In this document: in pieces, positions 5,960 to 13,375 of the stretch | Numbering within the stretch: position 1 is the stretch's first letter | How the letters are laid out: each line of letters starts with the position of its first letter | DNA from: Sphaerochaetaceae bacterium | Lineage (GTDB): Bacteria > Spirochaetota > Spirochaetia > Sphaerochaetales > Sphaerochaetaceae | Direction of reading: 5' to 3' | Length of the DNA stretch: 13,375 bases | Assembly: GCA_023231265.1 (NCBI GenBank) | Contig: JALNVT010000048.1 | Location: 1-13,375 of the forward strand | Translations under genes and position numbers: made by a program | The notes under the pieces: generated by a model | What the model was told of the DNA's origin: nothing | What the model saw: only the letters and a program-made list of their open reading frames with translations | Databases searched by the model: none

Positions 5960-6331
5960 ATGAGAAAAGAATATGCTCTTGAATGTAAAGAATGCAATGT
6001 AGATTCTGAAACCAAAAAACTGCTGTGCACATACTGCATAACTCAAAAGGTTTTCAAAGGAAAATGGAAGCTATTGATTTATTGGCATCTTCAGCAAGGA
6101 ACAAAAAGGTTCAATGAACTGTGTAGATTGATTCCTGCAACTCAAACAACTGTAGCAAGACAGCTGAAAGAATTGGAAGAAGATGGAATCATAAACAGGA
6201 AAGTTTACAATCAAATACCACCTAAAGTTGAATATTCTATTGCACCTTTAGGTAAGAAATTTTATGGAATAATGGAAGACATGCATGAATTTGGTGTTGA
6301 GTTCTTCAAAGCAAATAACATTCCTTCATGA
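5960..6331 (+). CDS. HxlR-family winged-helix regulator with four N-terminal cysteines
   Basis: A 123-residue transcription factor. The HxlR core is clear: VFKGKWKLLIYWHLQQGTKRFNELCRLIP (about 31-59), then TTVARQLKELEEDGIINRKVYNQIPPKVEYSIAPLGKKF, the recognition helix and wing. Family members sense electrophiles or oxidants through cysteine and often control flavin-dependent reductases, matching the divergent neighbour. Most carry one conserved cysteine just before the GKW motif; this one has two CxxC pairs, C9/C12 and C23/C26, plus a cysteine in the core (NELC). The pairs could bind zinc or another metal, or form a disulfide switch (inference). The ATG at 5960 has AAAAGGA upstream. The stop lies 3 nt from the end of the convergent LacI gene. 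Confidence 0.92.
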   Translation: MRKEYALECKECNVDSETKKLLCTYCITQKVFKGKWKLLIYWHLQQGTKRFNELCRLIPATQTTVARQLKELEEDGIINRKVYNQIPPKVEYSIAPLGKKFYGIMEDMHEFGVEFFKANNIPS

Positions 6332-6334
6332 TTT

Positions 6335-7384
6335 TCAATTCAAATCTTTAACAGAATCTCGTATGACAATCTCTGTATCCAGTACTGTATTTGAAAAAGA
6401 GTTGTCATCATTCTCTATCATGTAAGTGAGTCTATCTATTGCACACTCACTTTTAGATTTTAGATTCTGTTTCACTGTTGTGATTGGAGGAATTGAATAT
6501 TTGGCGTACTCACTGTCATCAAATCCAACTACAGATATAAATTCAGGAACTGATATTCTGTTGGATGCAAGAAATCTTATGCAATCAAGGGCATAGAAGT
6601 CTGATGCATAGAACACTGCCGTTATGTTCGAAAAAAGACCTCTCTCTAGAATTTCATCATATATCTTCCATCTTTCATCTTGATGTTTTGATACAGTGAA
6701 GCAATCAAGAGGCTCTATATTGGATTTCTTCAATGCACTGCAGTAGCCCTCATATCTCTTCTTACCAGGACCATGAAGTTTTTTTTCATCACAGACAAAG
6801 GCAATATTTCTGTGTCCCATATCAATTAGATATTCTGTAATTGCAAAACCACCTTGAAAATCATTTATTCTAACGTTGTTGAAATGATCAATAAGTGATC
6901 CAACTCCATTTTTTTGAAATTTCTCCAGGAAATAGCTATCAACAAGAACGATTGGAATCTTTATTTTATCTGCAACCTCTCTGTACATATCAGGTTCAAT
7001 TCCCATCAGAACAAGACCTGAGAACTTCCAGTTGCCTATTATTTTCAGAAGGTCCTTGCTTGAACTTGAGCAATGAAGCATGGTGTAATATCCTCTGTTT
7101 CTGATGTTCTCTTCAAGAGATCCTATCATTCCAGCTACATAAGAATCCAAGAGAGGACTCTCATCCTCTCTTCCATCCAGAAATGAAATGACTCCTATTA
7201 TCTTAGATATCTTGTTTGCAAGAATCATGGCCCCCATATTGGGGGAATAATTCAGTTTTTCGATGGTCTCTTCAACTATCTGTCTCTTCTCTTTGGATAC
7301 CTTTTCATATCGTTTGTGAATCACATTCGACACAGTTGTGGCACTTACATTAGAGAGTTTGGCAATTTCCTTTATAGTTGTCAC
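6335..7384 (-). CDS. LacI-family transcriptional regulator, probable maltodextrin repressor
   Basis: 349 residues, full length for the family. The N-terminal DNA-binding part is canonical: TIKEIAKLSNVSATTVSNVIHKRYEKVSKEKRQIVEETIEKLNYSPN (3-49), with a helix-turn-helix at about 4-23 and the hinge helix after it. The rest is the periplasmic-binding-protein-like ligand domain, with IIGVISFLD as its first strand and VVGFDDSEYAKYSIPPITTVKQ near the C-terminus. The start is GTG at 7384, with TGAGGT as ribosome site overlapping the stop of the GH13 gene, so the two are translationally coupled. Context makes a maltose, maltodextrin or phosphorylated-sugar ligand likely, and its probable operator is the 20-bp palindrome at 9347-9366. 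The name malR would fit the role but is not shown by sequence alone. Confidence 0.93.
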   Translation of the reverse strand: MTTIKEIAKLSNVSATTVSNVIHKRYEKVSKEKRQIVEETIEKLNYSPNMGAMILANKISKIIGVISFLDGREDESPLLDSYVAGMIGSLEENIRNRGYYTMLHCSSSSKDLLKIIGNWKFSGLVLMGIEPDMYREVADKIKIPIVLVDSYFLEKFQKNGVGSLIDHFNNVRINDFQGGFAITEYLIDMGHRNIAFVCDEKKLHGPGKKRYEGYCSALKKSNIEPLDCFTVSKHQDERWKIYDEILERGLFSNITAVFYASDFYALDCIRFLASNRISVPEFISVVGFDDSEYAKYSIPPITTVKQNLKSKSECAIDRLTYMIENDDNSFSNTVLDTEIVIRDSVKDLN

Positions 7385-7397
7385 TTTTATCTATACC

Positions 7398-9245
7398 TCA
7401 GTAATTCTTCTTCAAATGCAATACAATACTTTCATTTTCTTTTAAGGAGCATCGCAACTTGCCCTCTTCTATTGTACACACTGCATCTCCAAGTAGATTT
7501 GTAACTTCATCTGCAACAATTGGTGCAAGTTCAATTTCAAAGATGCCAGAGACATCTTTATTCATGATTAGCAAGATGCTCTCATCTTCAACATAACGAA
7601 TCAAGCTCATGTGCTTTTCATCACATTTCATGAATCTTGTTGAGCCGTATGATAGAATTGATGAGTATTTATTTCTTATCTCTCCTAGTTTGCAGTAGGT
7701 ATCAAATATATCTTTATTCCATTTATCTTCATCCCATTGCATGGGGTATCTCCACATCTCAACGGAATTCAACTTTCCATCTATGCCAATCTCATCACCG
7801 TAATATGTTGATGGCATTCCAGGTAGAATGTATGACAGCATCACACAGGATAGATAAATGTCCTTGTTGTAGACAGCACTGTTGTTGTGAAGACGAGGTG
7901 TATCATGGGAGTCAAATAGATTCATCTGCAGATATCTCATCTGAGATGGAAGTGTGTTCAAATTGGATTCAAGGGCCTCTTTCAATGCCACTCCTGAATA
8001 TGGTTTTGTGGAGCCAGGATTTGATCCCCAGTTATCAAGAAGGAATTTATCATTCTCTCCCATCCATCTTCTTATAGGTCGACCACAACCCACATAGTTC
8101 ATTATTCCATCCCACATATCACCTTGAAGATATTCTGTTGCATCATTCCATGCCTCACCTACAAGATAAGCATCCTCTCTGACTCCTTTTATACTGCTGT
8201 GAACCTCTCTCCAGATTTCATCAGTCAACTGATCAGAGCCTTTTCTTCCAACAATCTCAGCAACATCCAGTCTCCAGCCATCTTGATTGAAAGGCTCTCT
8301 TAAGAATTTCTGCATAACACTGTCTTCATCTGCATAGATGAGAGATCTGAGTTTCTTGCTGTTGTAATTCAACTGAGGTAAGGTCTCAACTCCTTCCCAG
8401 AAGGAAACACTTCCATCCTCTTCAATGTAGTAATAAGTTGCCTCCTCACTGTTGGGATCAGAAGATGCCTTTTTGAACCAAGGATGGTCTATTCCAGTAT
8501 GATTGATTGATATGTCCACAATAACTTTGATGTTGTTTTCATGGAGCACATCCACCATCTTTATGAACATCTCATCTCCACCCAACTTCTCATCAATGTG
8601 AAAGAAATCACAGCAGTCATAACGATGAGTGGTTCGACTCACTCCAATCGGATTCAAATAAACCGATGTAATTCCAAGACGTTTAAGATAATCAACACTA
8701 TCAATGATTCCTTGAAGATTACCGCCGAAGAAATCCAGACAGCGTCCCTGATCGAATTCAAGTGGCTCCTCATCAAAGTTGAGTTTTTTGACTGTACCTC
8801 CATCAAAATCATAGAGACCATCAGTTATTTCATACTCACTCTCACCACGTTTGAATCTATCAGGAAATATCTGATAACATGTGGAGCTGCTTACCCAACC
8901 AGCAGGTTTTATATTGGTCTTCAAAGAGAACATATCTCTTTCACATACAAGAGATTGAGTGAGTCCCAGTACACTGTAATAGTAGTATGCATCTTCAACC
9001 TTGAGAGCAAAGTAATAATGTATCTCATCCATCTCAAGTGTGTTGATTGTAGCTTGGGCAAAACCATTATCGAGGAAACAGTTGATGCTGCTGTATGTTC
9101 CATTGATTCGCACAAACAGTATCACTTTCTCAACATTATCTGTTATCTTTATTTTAAGAGTTACATCCTCATTTTTTTGAGGATACATGGGTATCACATA
9201 AGTACCAGATACCTGAGAGTCTATATATTCATTCCAATATTGCAT
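7398..9245 (-). CDS. malZ: GH13 alpha-glucosidase, MalZ/neopullulanase-like
   Basis: 615 residues, close to E. coli MalZ (605) and to neopullulanase/cyclomaltodextrinase enzymes. An N-terminal beta domain (about 1-110) precedes the catalytic barrel, which opens with CYQIFPDRFKRGE (123-135). FFGGNLQGIIDSVDYLKRLGITSVYLNPI (172-200) follows. Conserved GH13 regions are all present: DISINHT (244-250), DGWRLDV with nucleophile D327, LVGEAW with acid/base E364, and FDSHDT with transition-state D448. YYGDEIG (481-487) ends the barrel before the C-terminal beta domain. There is no signal peptide, so it acts in the cytoplasm on imported maltodextrins, releasing glucose or maltose. The MalZ-like blocks (QLNYNSKKLRSLIY, EDSVMQKFLREPFNQDGWRLDV) favour maltodextrin glucosidase; a cyclodextrinase is the alternative. 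The ATG has AGGAGA 5 nt upstream. It is first in an operon with the LacI gene and diverges from malE. Confidence 0.88.
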   Translation of the reverse strand: MQYWNEYIDSQVSGTYVIPMYPQKNEDVTLKIKITDNVEKVILFVRINGTYSSINCFLDNGFAQATINTLEMDEIHYYFALKVEDAYYYYSVLGLTQSLVCERDMFSLKTNIKPAGWVSSSTCYQIFPDRFKRGESEYEITDGLYDFDGGTVKKLNFDEEPLEFDQGRCLDFFGGNLQGIIDSVDYLKRLGITSVYLNPIGVSRTTHRYDCCDFFHIDEKLGGDEMFIKMVDVLHENNIKVIVDISINHTGIDHPWFKKASSDPNSEEATYYYIEEDGSVSFWEGVETLPQLNYNSKKLRSLIYADEDSVMQKFLREPFNQDGWRLDVAEIVGRKGSDQLTDEIWREVHSSIKGVREDAYLVGEAWNDATEYLQGDMWDGIMNYVGCGRPIRRWMGENDKFLLDNWGSNPGSTKPYSGVALKEALESNLNTLPSQMRYLQMNLFDSHDTPRLHNNSAVYNKDIYLSCVMLSYILPGMPSTYYGDEIGIDGKLNSVEMWRYPMQWDEDKWNKDIFDTYCKLGEIRNKYSSILSYGSTRFMKCDEKHMSLIRYVEDESILLIMNKDVSGIFEIELAPIVADEVTNLLGDAVCTIEEGKLRCSLKENESIVLHLKKNY

Positions 9246-9288
9246 GAACTTCTCCTAACTTATATTTTTTTAATCATCATTCTCTACC

Positions 9289-9317
9289 AGTATAAAACTG
9301 AAATTTTTAGTTGACAA
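9289..9317 (-). promoter_or_regulatory. Promoter for the GH13-lacI operon
   Basis: Minus-strand -35 TTGTCA (9317-9312), 17 bp, -10 TATACT (9294-9289), predicting a start near 9282. Its -35 overlaps the -35 of the divergent malE promoter. The spacer contains an imperfect A/T-rich inverted repeat (AACT...AGTT, 9296-9312) that could bind a regulator. Confidence 0.7.
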
Positions 9318-9339
9318 CCAACTTCAGTTGTATGATACT
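9311..9339 (+). promoter_or_regulatory. Promoter for the malEFGQ operon
   Basis: A perfect -35 TTGACA (9311-9316) and a weaker -10 GATACT (9334-9339) are 17 bp apart, predicting a start near 9346, at the left edge of the LacI-type operator. A small inverted repeat ACAAC/GTTGT (9314-9331) lies in the spacer. Confidence 0.65.
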
Positions 9340-9346
9340 TTAGATA

Positions 9347-9366
9347 TTGGTGTTACGCAACACCAA
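9347..9366. promoter_or_regulatory. LacI-family operator ahead of malE
   Basis: TTGGTGTTACGCAACACCAA is a 20-bp palindrome with one mismatched pair and a central CG step, the architecture typical of LacI-family operators. It begins at the predicted malE start site, where bound repressor would block transcription. It is upstream of the divergent GH13 promoter, so effects there would be indirect. No second copy is visible in the window. Confidence 0.82.
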
Positions 9367-9415
9367 ATTATTTTTTTTATTCATCTCAGTAGATGAATCT
9401 ATGGAGGATTTTATA

Positions 9416-10651
9416 ATGAAAAAATTTGTTGCAGTTTTTTTGACAACATTGCTTGTAACAACAGCACTGTTTGCTGGTGGTGCTAAAGAGAGCAATTCTT
9501 CTACGCAAAATACTAAACCGGTTGACATGATGGAAAAAGAAACCGTCAATTTAAAAGTTTGGGGCTCAATTGATGCTCAAGATTTACTTAAAGAGATGGT
9601 TGAGAGCTTCAAACAGGAGTACCCTGAAAAGGAATACAATATTGAATTTGGTATTGTATCTGAAGCAGATGCAAAGGCTCGTTATTTGGAAGATCCAGAG
9701 GCAGCTGCAGATGTATTCTTTTTTGCAAATGATCAATTGAAGGACATGGTAAAAGCTGGTGCTCTTTATCAGATAGCTGGATCATATAAAGAAAAAGTAA
9801 TTGCTCAAAATGGTGAGGGTTCTGTTGAATCAGCAACTGTTGATAACAAACTGTATGCCTTCCCTGAGACTGCCGACAATGGATACTTCATGTATTATGA
9901 TAAAAGTGTGATAAGCAGTGAAGATGCAAAATCACTTGATTCAATTTTAGCAGCATGCAAGGAATCAAACAAAAAGTTCTATTTTGATCTCTCCAATTCA
10001 TGGTATGTTGCATCATTCTTCTTTGGAGCTGGTTGCTCTCTTGGAATAGATGAAAATGGAAAACAAACATGCAATTTCAACAATGCTGATGGACTCTCTG
10101 CAGCCAATGCCATCAAAGAGCTGACAGCTTCACCTTACTTCATGGGCGGAGATCAATCTGTTCTGACTGGCGGTATGGGTGATTCATTAGCAGCTGGTGT
10201 ATGCGGAACATGGGTTGCAAATGCTATGAAAGAAAAATTGGGTGACAACTATGCAGCTACAAAGCTTCCAACATTCACAAGAGATGGTGAGCAGGTTCAA
10301 CTTGGATCTTTTGCAGGTTACAAGCTATGTGGAGTAAGCAAGGTAACAAAGAGCCCTGTTGATGCCATGAAACTGGCACAGTGGTTCACAAATGAGCAAA
10401 ATCAACTTCTCCGCTTCGAGAAAAGAGGAATTGGTCCTTCAAACATAAAAGTTGCAGCAATGGATGAGGTTCTGAAGACTCCTGAACTTGCAGCATTGGC
10501 ACAGCAGAGTCTTTATGCTGTATCACAGAATGATGTACTTGGCACTTTCTGGGGTCCTGTTGAAGCATTTGGTGCCAACATGGAAGCATTCAACTATGAA
10601 CCAAGTATTCAGGCACAACTTGATGATGTTGTGAGCCAAATCACAAATTAA
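9416..10651 (+). CDS. malE: Maltose/maltodextrin ABC transporter substrate-binding protein
   Basis: 411 residues. A signal peptide (MKKFVAVFLTTLLVTTALFA) is followed directly by GGAKES; there is no lipobox cysteine, so signal peptidase I cleavage after Ala20 is expected, a form common in spirochaetes. The mature part follows the extracellular solute-binding family 1 pattern: VNLKVWGSIDAQDLLKEMVESFKQEYP, DVFFFANDQLKDMVKAGALYQI, LYAFPETADNGYFMYYDKSVI, and the C-terminal LGTFWGPVEAFGANMEAF. It captures maltodextrins and delivers them to MalFG. The ATG at 9416 is chosen over an in-frame GTG at 9347 because a strong GGAGG lies 7 nt or so upstream, the signal peptide begins there, and the upstream codon lies inside the operator. 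First gene of the malEFGQ operon. Confidence 0.93.
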   Translation: MKKFVAVFLTTLLVTTALFAGGAKESNSSTQNTKPVDMMEKETVNLKVWGSIDAQDLLKEMVESFKQEYPEKEYNIEFGIVSEADAKARYLEDPEAAADVFFFANDQLKDMVKAGALYQIAGSYKEKVIAQNGEGSVESATVDNKLYAFPETADNGYFMYYDKSVISSEDAKSLDSILAACKESNKKFYFDLSNSWYVASFFFGAGCSLGIDENGKQTCNFNNADGLSAANAIKELTASPYFMGGDQSVLTGGMGDSLAAGVCGTWVANAMKEKLGDNYAATKLPTFTRDGEQVQLGSFAGYKLCGVSKVTKSPVDAMKLAQWFTNEQNQLLRFEKRGIGPSNIKVAAMDEVLKTPELAALAQQSLYAVSQNDVLGTFWGPVEAFGANMEAFNYEPSIQAQLDDVVSQITN

Positions 10652-10672
10652 TTTCAGTATCATTGATATATA

Positions 10673-10694
10673 TTGGGAGAGTAAAATCTCCCAA
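10673..10694 (+). other. Intercistronic hairpin between malE and malF
   Basis: TTGGGAGA (10673-10680) and TCTCCCAA (10687-10694) form a perfect 8-bp stem with a 6-nt loop in the 68-nt gap. The tail is TTAATTATAT, not a T-run, so it is more likely a processing or 3'-protection element (or a leaky terminator) that keeps binding-protein mRNA above permease mRNA. Confidence 0.6.
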
Positions 10695-10719
10695 TTAATT
10701 ATATATAGAGAGAGTATAA

Positions 10720-12207
10720 ATGAAAGCTAAAAATTATCATATGATGAGTGGTTATCAAAAAGTTATATACCACTTATCTCTTTTTTTCAAAAACTTACCT
10801 CACAACTTAAAGAAATTTTTTAAAATCCTTGGTAAAGCGATAGCCTGTTTCTTCATAAGAATAGTTGAAGGATTTGCTAATTTTGGAAGGACTTTTTCAG
10901 AAGGAAACAAATTTACAAAATTATCTTTCCTGATTATGGGACTGAGCTGTTTGATTTACGGCCCATTTTGGATGGGGCTTTCTTTCTTTTTGATTGAAAT
11001 TCTATTCATTTTATTCATAAAAGAATTTGCAATTCTGTATCTTGTTGATCTTACAACTCTTGGAACACAAGCTGAGGTTGAAACTTTCAATGAAGCAAAA
11101 GGAATTATGGAATACATAACAGCAGACAATTCAATGCTGATTCTTCTGTATTCTGTTCTATCCTTGGTTGTCATCTGCATTTTCATAATTGCCTATATAC
11201 AGAGCACAAAAGAATGCTTGAATGCTCAGCATCGACATGAAAGAGAAGAGCAAGCACAATCTTTTAAGATGATGCTCAGATCTTTAAAAGACGAGAATTA
11301 TCACATAACTCTTTTGAGCATTCCAACACTGCTTCTCATCTGCTTCACTGTGATACCATTGATCTTCATGATTTTATTGGCATTTACAAACTATGATGCA
11401 AACCATCAACCTCCTGGAAATCTTTTCACCTGGGTTGGTTTTGGAAATTTCAAAGATATTTTTGGTAAGAATGCAATCAAAAGCTATACATTTTTATACT
11501 TACTGCAATGGGATCTGATATGGTCTTTCTTTGCAACATTTCTCAACTATATTTTAGGAATGATTCTTGCAATGATGATAAACAAAAAAGGAATAAGAGG
11601 GAAAAAAATATGGAGGACCATATTTGTAATCACAATAGCGGTCCCTCAATTTGTAACACTTCTTCTTATGAGCAAGATATTGGGAGACAATGGTACTGTA
11701 AATTTGATTCTTGAGAGATTTGGACTTCAAACAATTCCTTTCTTAACAGATGGTCACACTGCACGTATTGTAATAATAATTGTTAATCTATGGGTTGGTA
11801 TTCCTTATACAATGCTGATTACAAGTGGAATATTGATGAACATTCCTTCAGAGCTTTATGAAAGTGCAAAAATTGATGGAGCAAATGCAGCGGTCTCATT
11901 TTTTAAAATAACTCTTCCCTATGTTCTTTTTGTTACAACTCCTTATCTAATAACGCAGTTTGTTGGAAACTTCAATAACTTCAATGTTATTTATCTGCTC
12001 ACAGGAGGTGGACCTCAATCCACAGTATTGTATCAAGCAGGAGAGACAGACCTACTTGTAACATGGCTCTACAAGCTCACAATAAACTATCAAGATTACA
12101 ATCTTGCATCTGTAATTGGTATTCTTGTATTTGTTGTATCTGCATCACTATCACTGATTGTATTCAACATGTCGTCATCAGTAAAGAATGAGGAGCAATT
12201 CCAATAA
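10720..12207 (+). CDS. malF: Maltodextrin ABC transporter permease MalF
   Basis: 495 residues, an inner-membrane permease subunit. The C-terminal half is the transport domain (binding-protein-dependent transport, BPD_transp_1) with the EAA loop ELYESAKIDGANAAVSFFKITLP (378-400) that docks the ATPase. The family tail NFNNFNVIYLLTGGGPQ (417-433) is also present. Hydrophobic segments appear at about 66-82, 84-108, 138-160, 196-222, 262-288, 298-320, 348-372, 400-420 and 463-483. The first 195 residues are an extension with a basic amphipathic N-terminus (KNLPHNLKKFFKILGK) and about three membrane segments, as in other extended MalF proteins. The ribosome site is AGAGAGAG just upstream. The stop at 12205-12207 abuts malG. 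Confidence 0.92.
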   Translation: MKAKNYHMMSGYQKVIYHLSLFFKNLPHNLKKFFKILGKAIACFFIRIVEGFANFGRTFSEGNKFTKLSFLIMGLSCLIYGPFWMGLSFFLIEILFILFIKEFAILYLVDLTTLGTQAEVETFNEAKGIMEYITADNSMLILLYSVLSLVVICIFIIAYIQSTKECLNAQHRHEREEQAQSFKMMLRSLKDENYHITLLSIPTLLLICFTVIPLIFMILLAFTNYDANHQPPGNLFTWVGFGNFKDIFGKNAIKSYTFLYLLQWDLIWSFFATFLNYILGMILAMMINKKGIRGKKIWRTIFVITIAVPQFVTLLLMSKILGDNGTVNLILERFGLQTIPFLTDGHTARIVIIIVNLWVGIPYTMLITSGILMNIPSELYESAKIDGANAAVSFFKITLPYVLFVTTPYLITQFVGNFNNFNVIYLLTGGGPQSTVLYQAGETDLLVTWLYKLTINYQDYNLASVIGILVFVVSASLSLIVFNMSSSVKNEEQFQ

Positions 12208-12208
12208 A

Positions 12209-13063
12209 ATGAAAAAAAGTTATAAAAGATCAAGAAAAATTACAAATGGTATAATCTACATAATTCTGACAGTCATGGCAATCTTCTGGCTATCTCCAAT
12301 TGTTTGGCTTCTGATAAGATCATTTCAAGGAGAGAAAGGAGCTTGGATCACAACTCTTCTACCAAAGCAATGGACATTGAGCAATTATACAAGACTCTTC
12401 ACTCAAACGGATATGTTTAATTACCCTCTTTGGTTTTTGAACACATTCAAGATTGCAGTGTTTACATGCATAATTTCAACACTGCTGATACTTATGGTCA
12501 GCTACTGCTATTCAAGACTGCGTTTCAAAAGCAGAAAAGCGTTCATGAATTTAGGACTTGTACTTGGAATGTTTCCAGGTTTCATGACAATGATTGCAAT
12601 CTATCATATTCTGAAAGCATTTGGCCTTTATCAATCACACATATCATTGATCCTTGTATATTCATCTGGTGCATGCCTGGCATATTTCATTCCAAAAGGA
12701 TTTTTTGATATGCTTCCTCGTTCAATGGACGAAGCTTCAATCATTGATGGAGCAACAAGATCACAGGTATTTTGGAAGATAATAATACCAATGAGCAAAC
12801 CAATTGTGGTCTATACCGCACTCACAAGCTTTTTAGCTCCTTGGCTTGATTTTATATTTGCATCCATCATAATGAAGGATAACTATGATAAATATACAAT
12901 GGCTGTTGGACTGTTTAAAATGCTAGAGAGAGAAAATCTGTATGAATATTTCACCAGATTCTGTGCAGGTGCCGTACTTGTATCAATACCGATAACAATC
13001 TTATTTATATGCTTTCAGGGTTATTATGTAGAGGGCGTTGCCGGCGGTTCTACAAAAGGATAG
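12209..13063 (+). CDS. malG: Maltodextrin ABC transporter permease MalG
   Basis: 284 residues with about six membrane segments (near 14-37, 76-100, 111-132, 144-165, 200-220 and 251-270), partner of MalF in the inner membrane. The EAA loop is SMDEASIIDGATRSQVFWKIIIPM (172-195), the ATPase contact, and the C-terminus GYYVEGVAGGSTKG is characteristic of MalG. Two starts are possible: ATG 12209 gives MKKSYKRSRK with an AGGAG 13 nt upstream, slightly far; ATG 12188 would add seven residues and overlap malF by 20 nt with a weaker ribosome site. The first is preferred on typical N-terminus grounds. It follows malF by one base, so coupled translation is likely. Confidence 0.92.
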   Translation: MKKSYKRSRKITNGIIYIILTVMAIFWLSPIVWLLIRSFQGEKGAWITTLLPKQWTLSNYTRLFTQTDMFNYPLWFLNTFKIAVFTCIISTLLILMVSYCYSRLRFKSRKAFMNLGLVLGMFPGFMTMIAIYHILKAFGLYQSHISLILVYSSGACLAYFIPKGFFDMLPRSMDEASIIDGATRSQVFWKIIIPMSKPIVVYTALTSFLAPWLDFIFASIIMKDNYDKYTMAVGLFKMLERENLYEYFTRFCAGAVLVSIPITILFICFQGYYVEGVAGGSTKG

Positions 13064-13094
13064 AAAGTGCAAAATAACAACATCAGGAGAGATT

Positions 13095-13375
13095 ATGAAA
13101 TTAAAAAATAGATGTTCAGGAATACTTCTGCACATATCCAGTCTACCATCAAAAGATGGTATTGGCTGTTTCAACAACGAAGCTTTTGAATTTGTCGATT
13201 TATTGAAGAGAGCCAAGATAAAACTTTGGCAGATTCTACCACTTTCAAAAATTGGCGAGGGTAACTCACCCTATTCATCTATCTGTACCTATGCAGGCAA
13301 TGAACTGTTCATAAGTATTGAAAAACTCATAGAGATGAATTTACTTGATGAAGAAGACTTTAAAGACTTTAAAGA
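13095..13375 (+). CDS. malQ: 4-alpha-glucanotransferase (amylomaltase) MalQ, cut by the right edge
   Basis: The first 93 codons of a GH77 enzyme are present and run off the window. The N-terminus RCSGILLHISSLPSKDGIG matches the family opening (R-S-G-[IV]-L-L-H-x-[TS]-S-L-P). LLKRAKIKLWQILPLSKIGEGNSPYSSICTYAGNELFISIEKL follows, which contains the conserved KLWQ-LPL, SPY and AGN blocks. It transfers alpha-1,4-glucan segments between maltodextrins, releasing glucose, and completes the cytoplasmic maltodextrin route with the GH13 enzyme. AGGAGA lies 4 nt before the ATG, 31 nt after malG, so it is the fourth gene of the operon. The catalytic residues lie outside the window. Confidence 0.95.
   Translation, partial: MKLKNRCSGILLHISSLPSKDGIGCFNNEAFEFVDLLKRAKIKLWQILPLSKIGEGNSPYSSICTYAGNELFISIEKLIEMNLLDEEDFKDFK

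Noticed and set aside
8541..9314. Long open frame (257 codons) on the plus strand opposite the GH13 gene
   Set aside because: It lies wholly antisense to a gene with all GH13 catalytic motifs, has no ribosome site or recognisable motif, and runs across the divergent promoter region.
9347..9415. In-frame GTG at 9347 as the malE start, adding 23 residues
   Set aside because: It falls inside the LacI-type operator, has no ribosome site, and would bury the signal peptide; the ATG at 9416 has a strong GGAGG.
1..13375. CRISPR array, tRNA, rRNA, insertion sequence or phage signature
   Set aside because: I saw no regularly spaced long repeats, no cloverleaf with a CCA end, no transposase or integrase motif, and no terminal inverted repeats.

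Overview
The window looks like an AT-rich chromosomal segment of a host- or gut-associated bacterium, most likely a spirochaete (Treponema/Sphaerochaeta-like). The main clue is the maltose-binding protein, whose signal peptide ends LFA-GGAKE with no lipobox cysteine, a form common in spirochaete substrate-binding proteins. This assignment rests on family resemblance, not on a marker gene, and is moderate in confidence.

Layout: (1) 1-1202, the 3' part of a DUF2264 gene that enters from the left edge and is broken by a one-base frameshift near 393. (2) 1203-2215, about 1 kb with no protein gene. It holds a strong consensus promoter behind an A/T-rich tract (1586-1612), a downstream stretch that can fold into a multi-branched RNA (about 1619-1833, an untyped ncRNA candidate), and two further hairpins. 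(3) 2216-2437, a 73-residue protein that is 53% Asp+Glu, closed by two terminators in tandem. (4) 2547-5397, a self-contained copper-resistance operon: promoter, a palindromic CsoR operator, copA (P1B ATPase), csoR (copper-sensing repressor) and copZ (copper chaperone), ended by a terminator shared with the next gene. (5) 5460-6331, a divergent pair of a small FMN-binding split-barrel protein (minus) and an HxlR-family regulator with four N-terminal cysteines (plus), with overlapping promoters and a perfect palindrome between them. (6) 6335-13375, a maltose/maltodextrin locus. The minus-strand operon is malZ-like GH13 glucosidase then a LacI-family regulator. The plus-strand operon is malE-malF-malG-malQ, with malQ cut by the right edge.

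How the genes work together: in the copper operon CsoR senses Cu(I) and releases the operator that covers the copA start site, CopZ carries Cu(I), and CopA exports it. In the mal locus the binding protein and two permeases import maltodextrins, and MalQ and the GH13 glucosidase convert them to glucose and reshuffled oligosaccharides. The LacI-type protein probably represses through a 20-bp palindrome with a central CpG just downstream of the malE promoter. The two divergent mal promoters share one 7-bp stretch as their overlapping -35 boxes. No ABC ATPase (MalK) is present, so one must be supplied from elsewhere.

There is no CRISPR array, tRNA, rRNA, insertion sequence or phage gene that I can support. 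Nothing here is clearly a new multi-gene system. The least explained parts are the 1-kb gene-free region with its RNA-like structure, the hyper-acidic protein next to it, and the cysteine-rich HxlR regulator.
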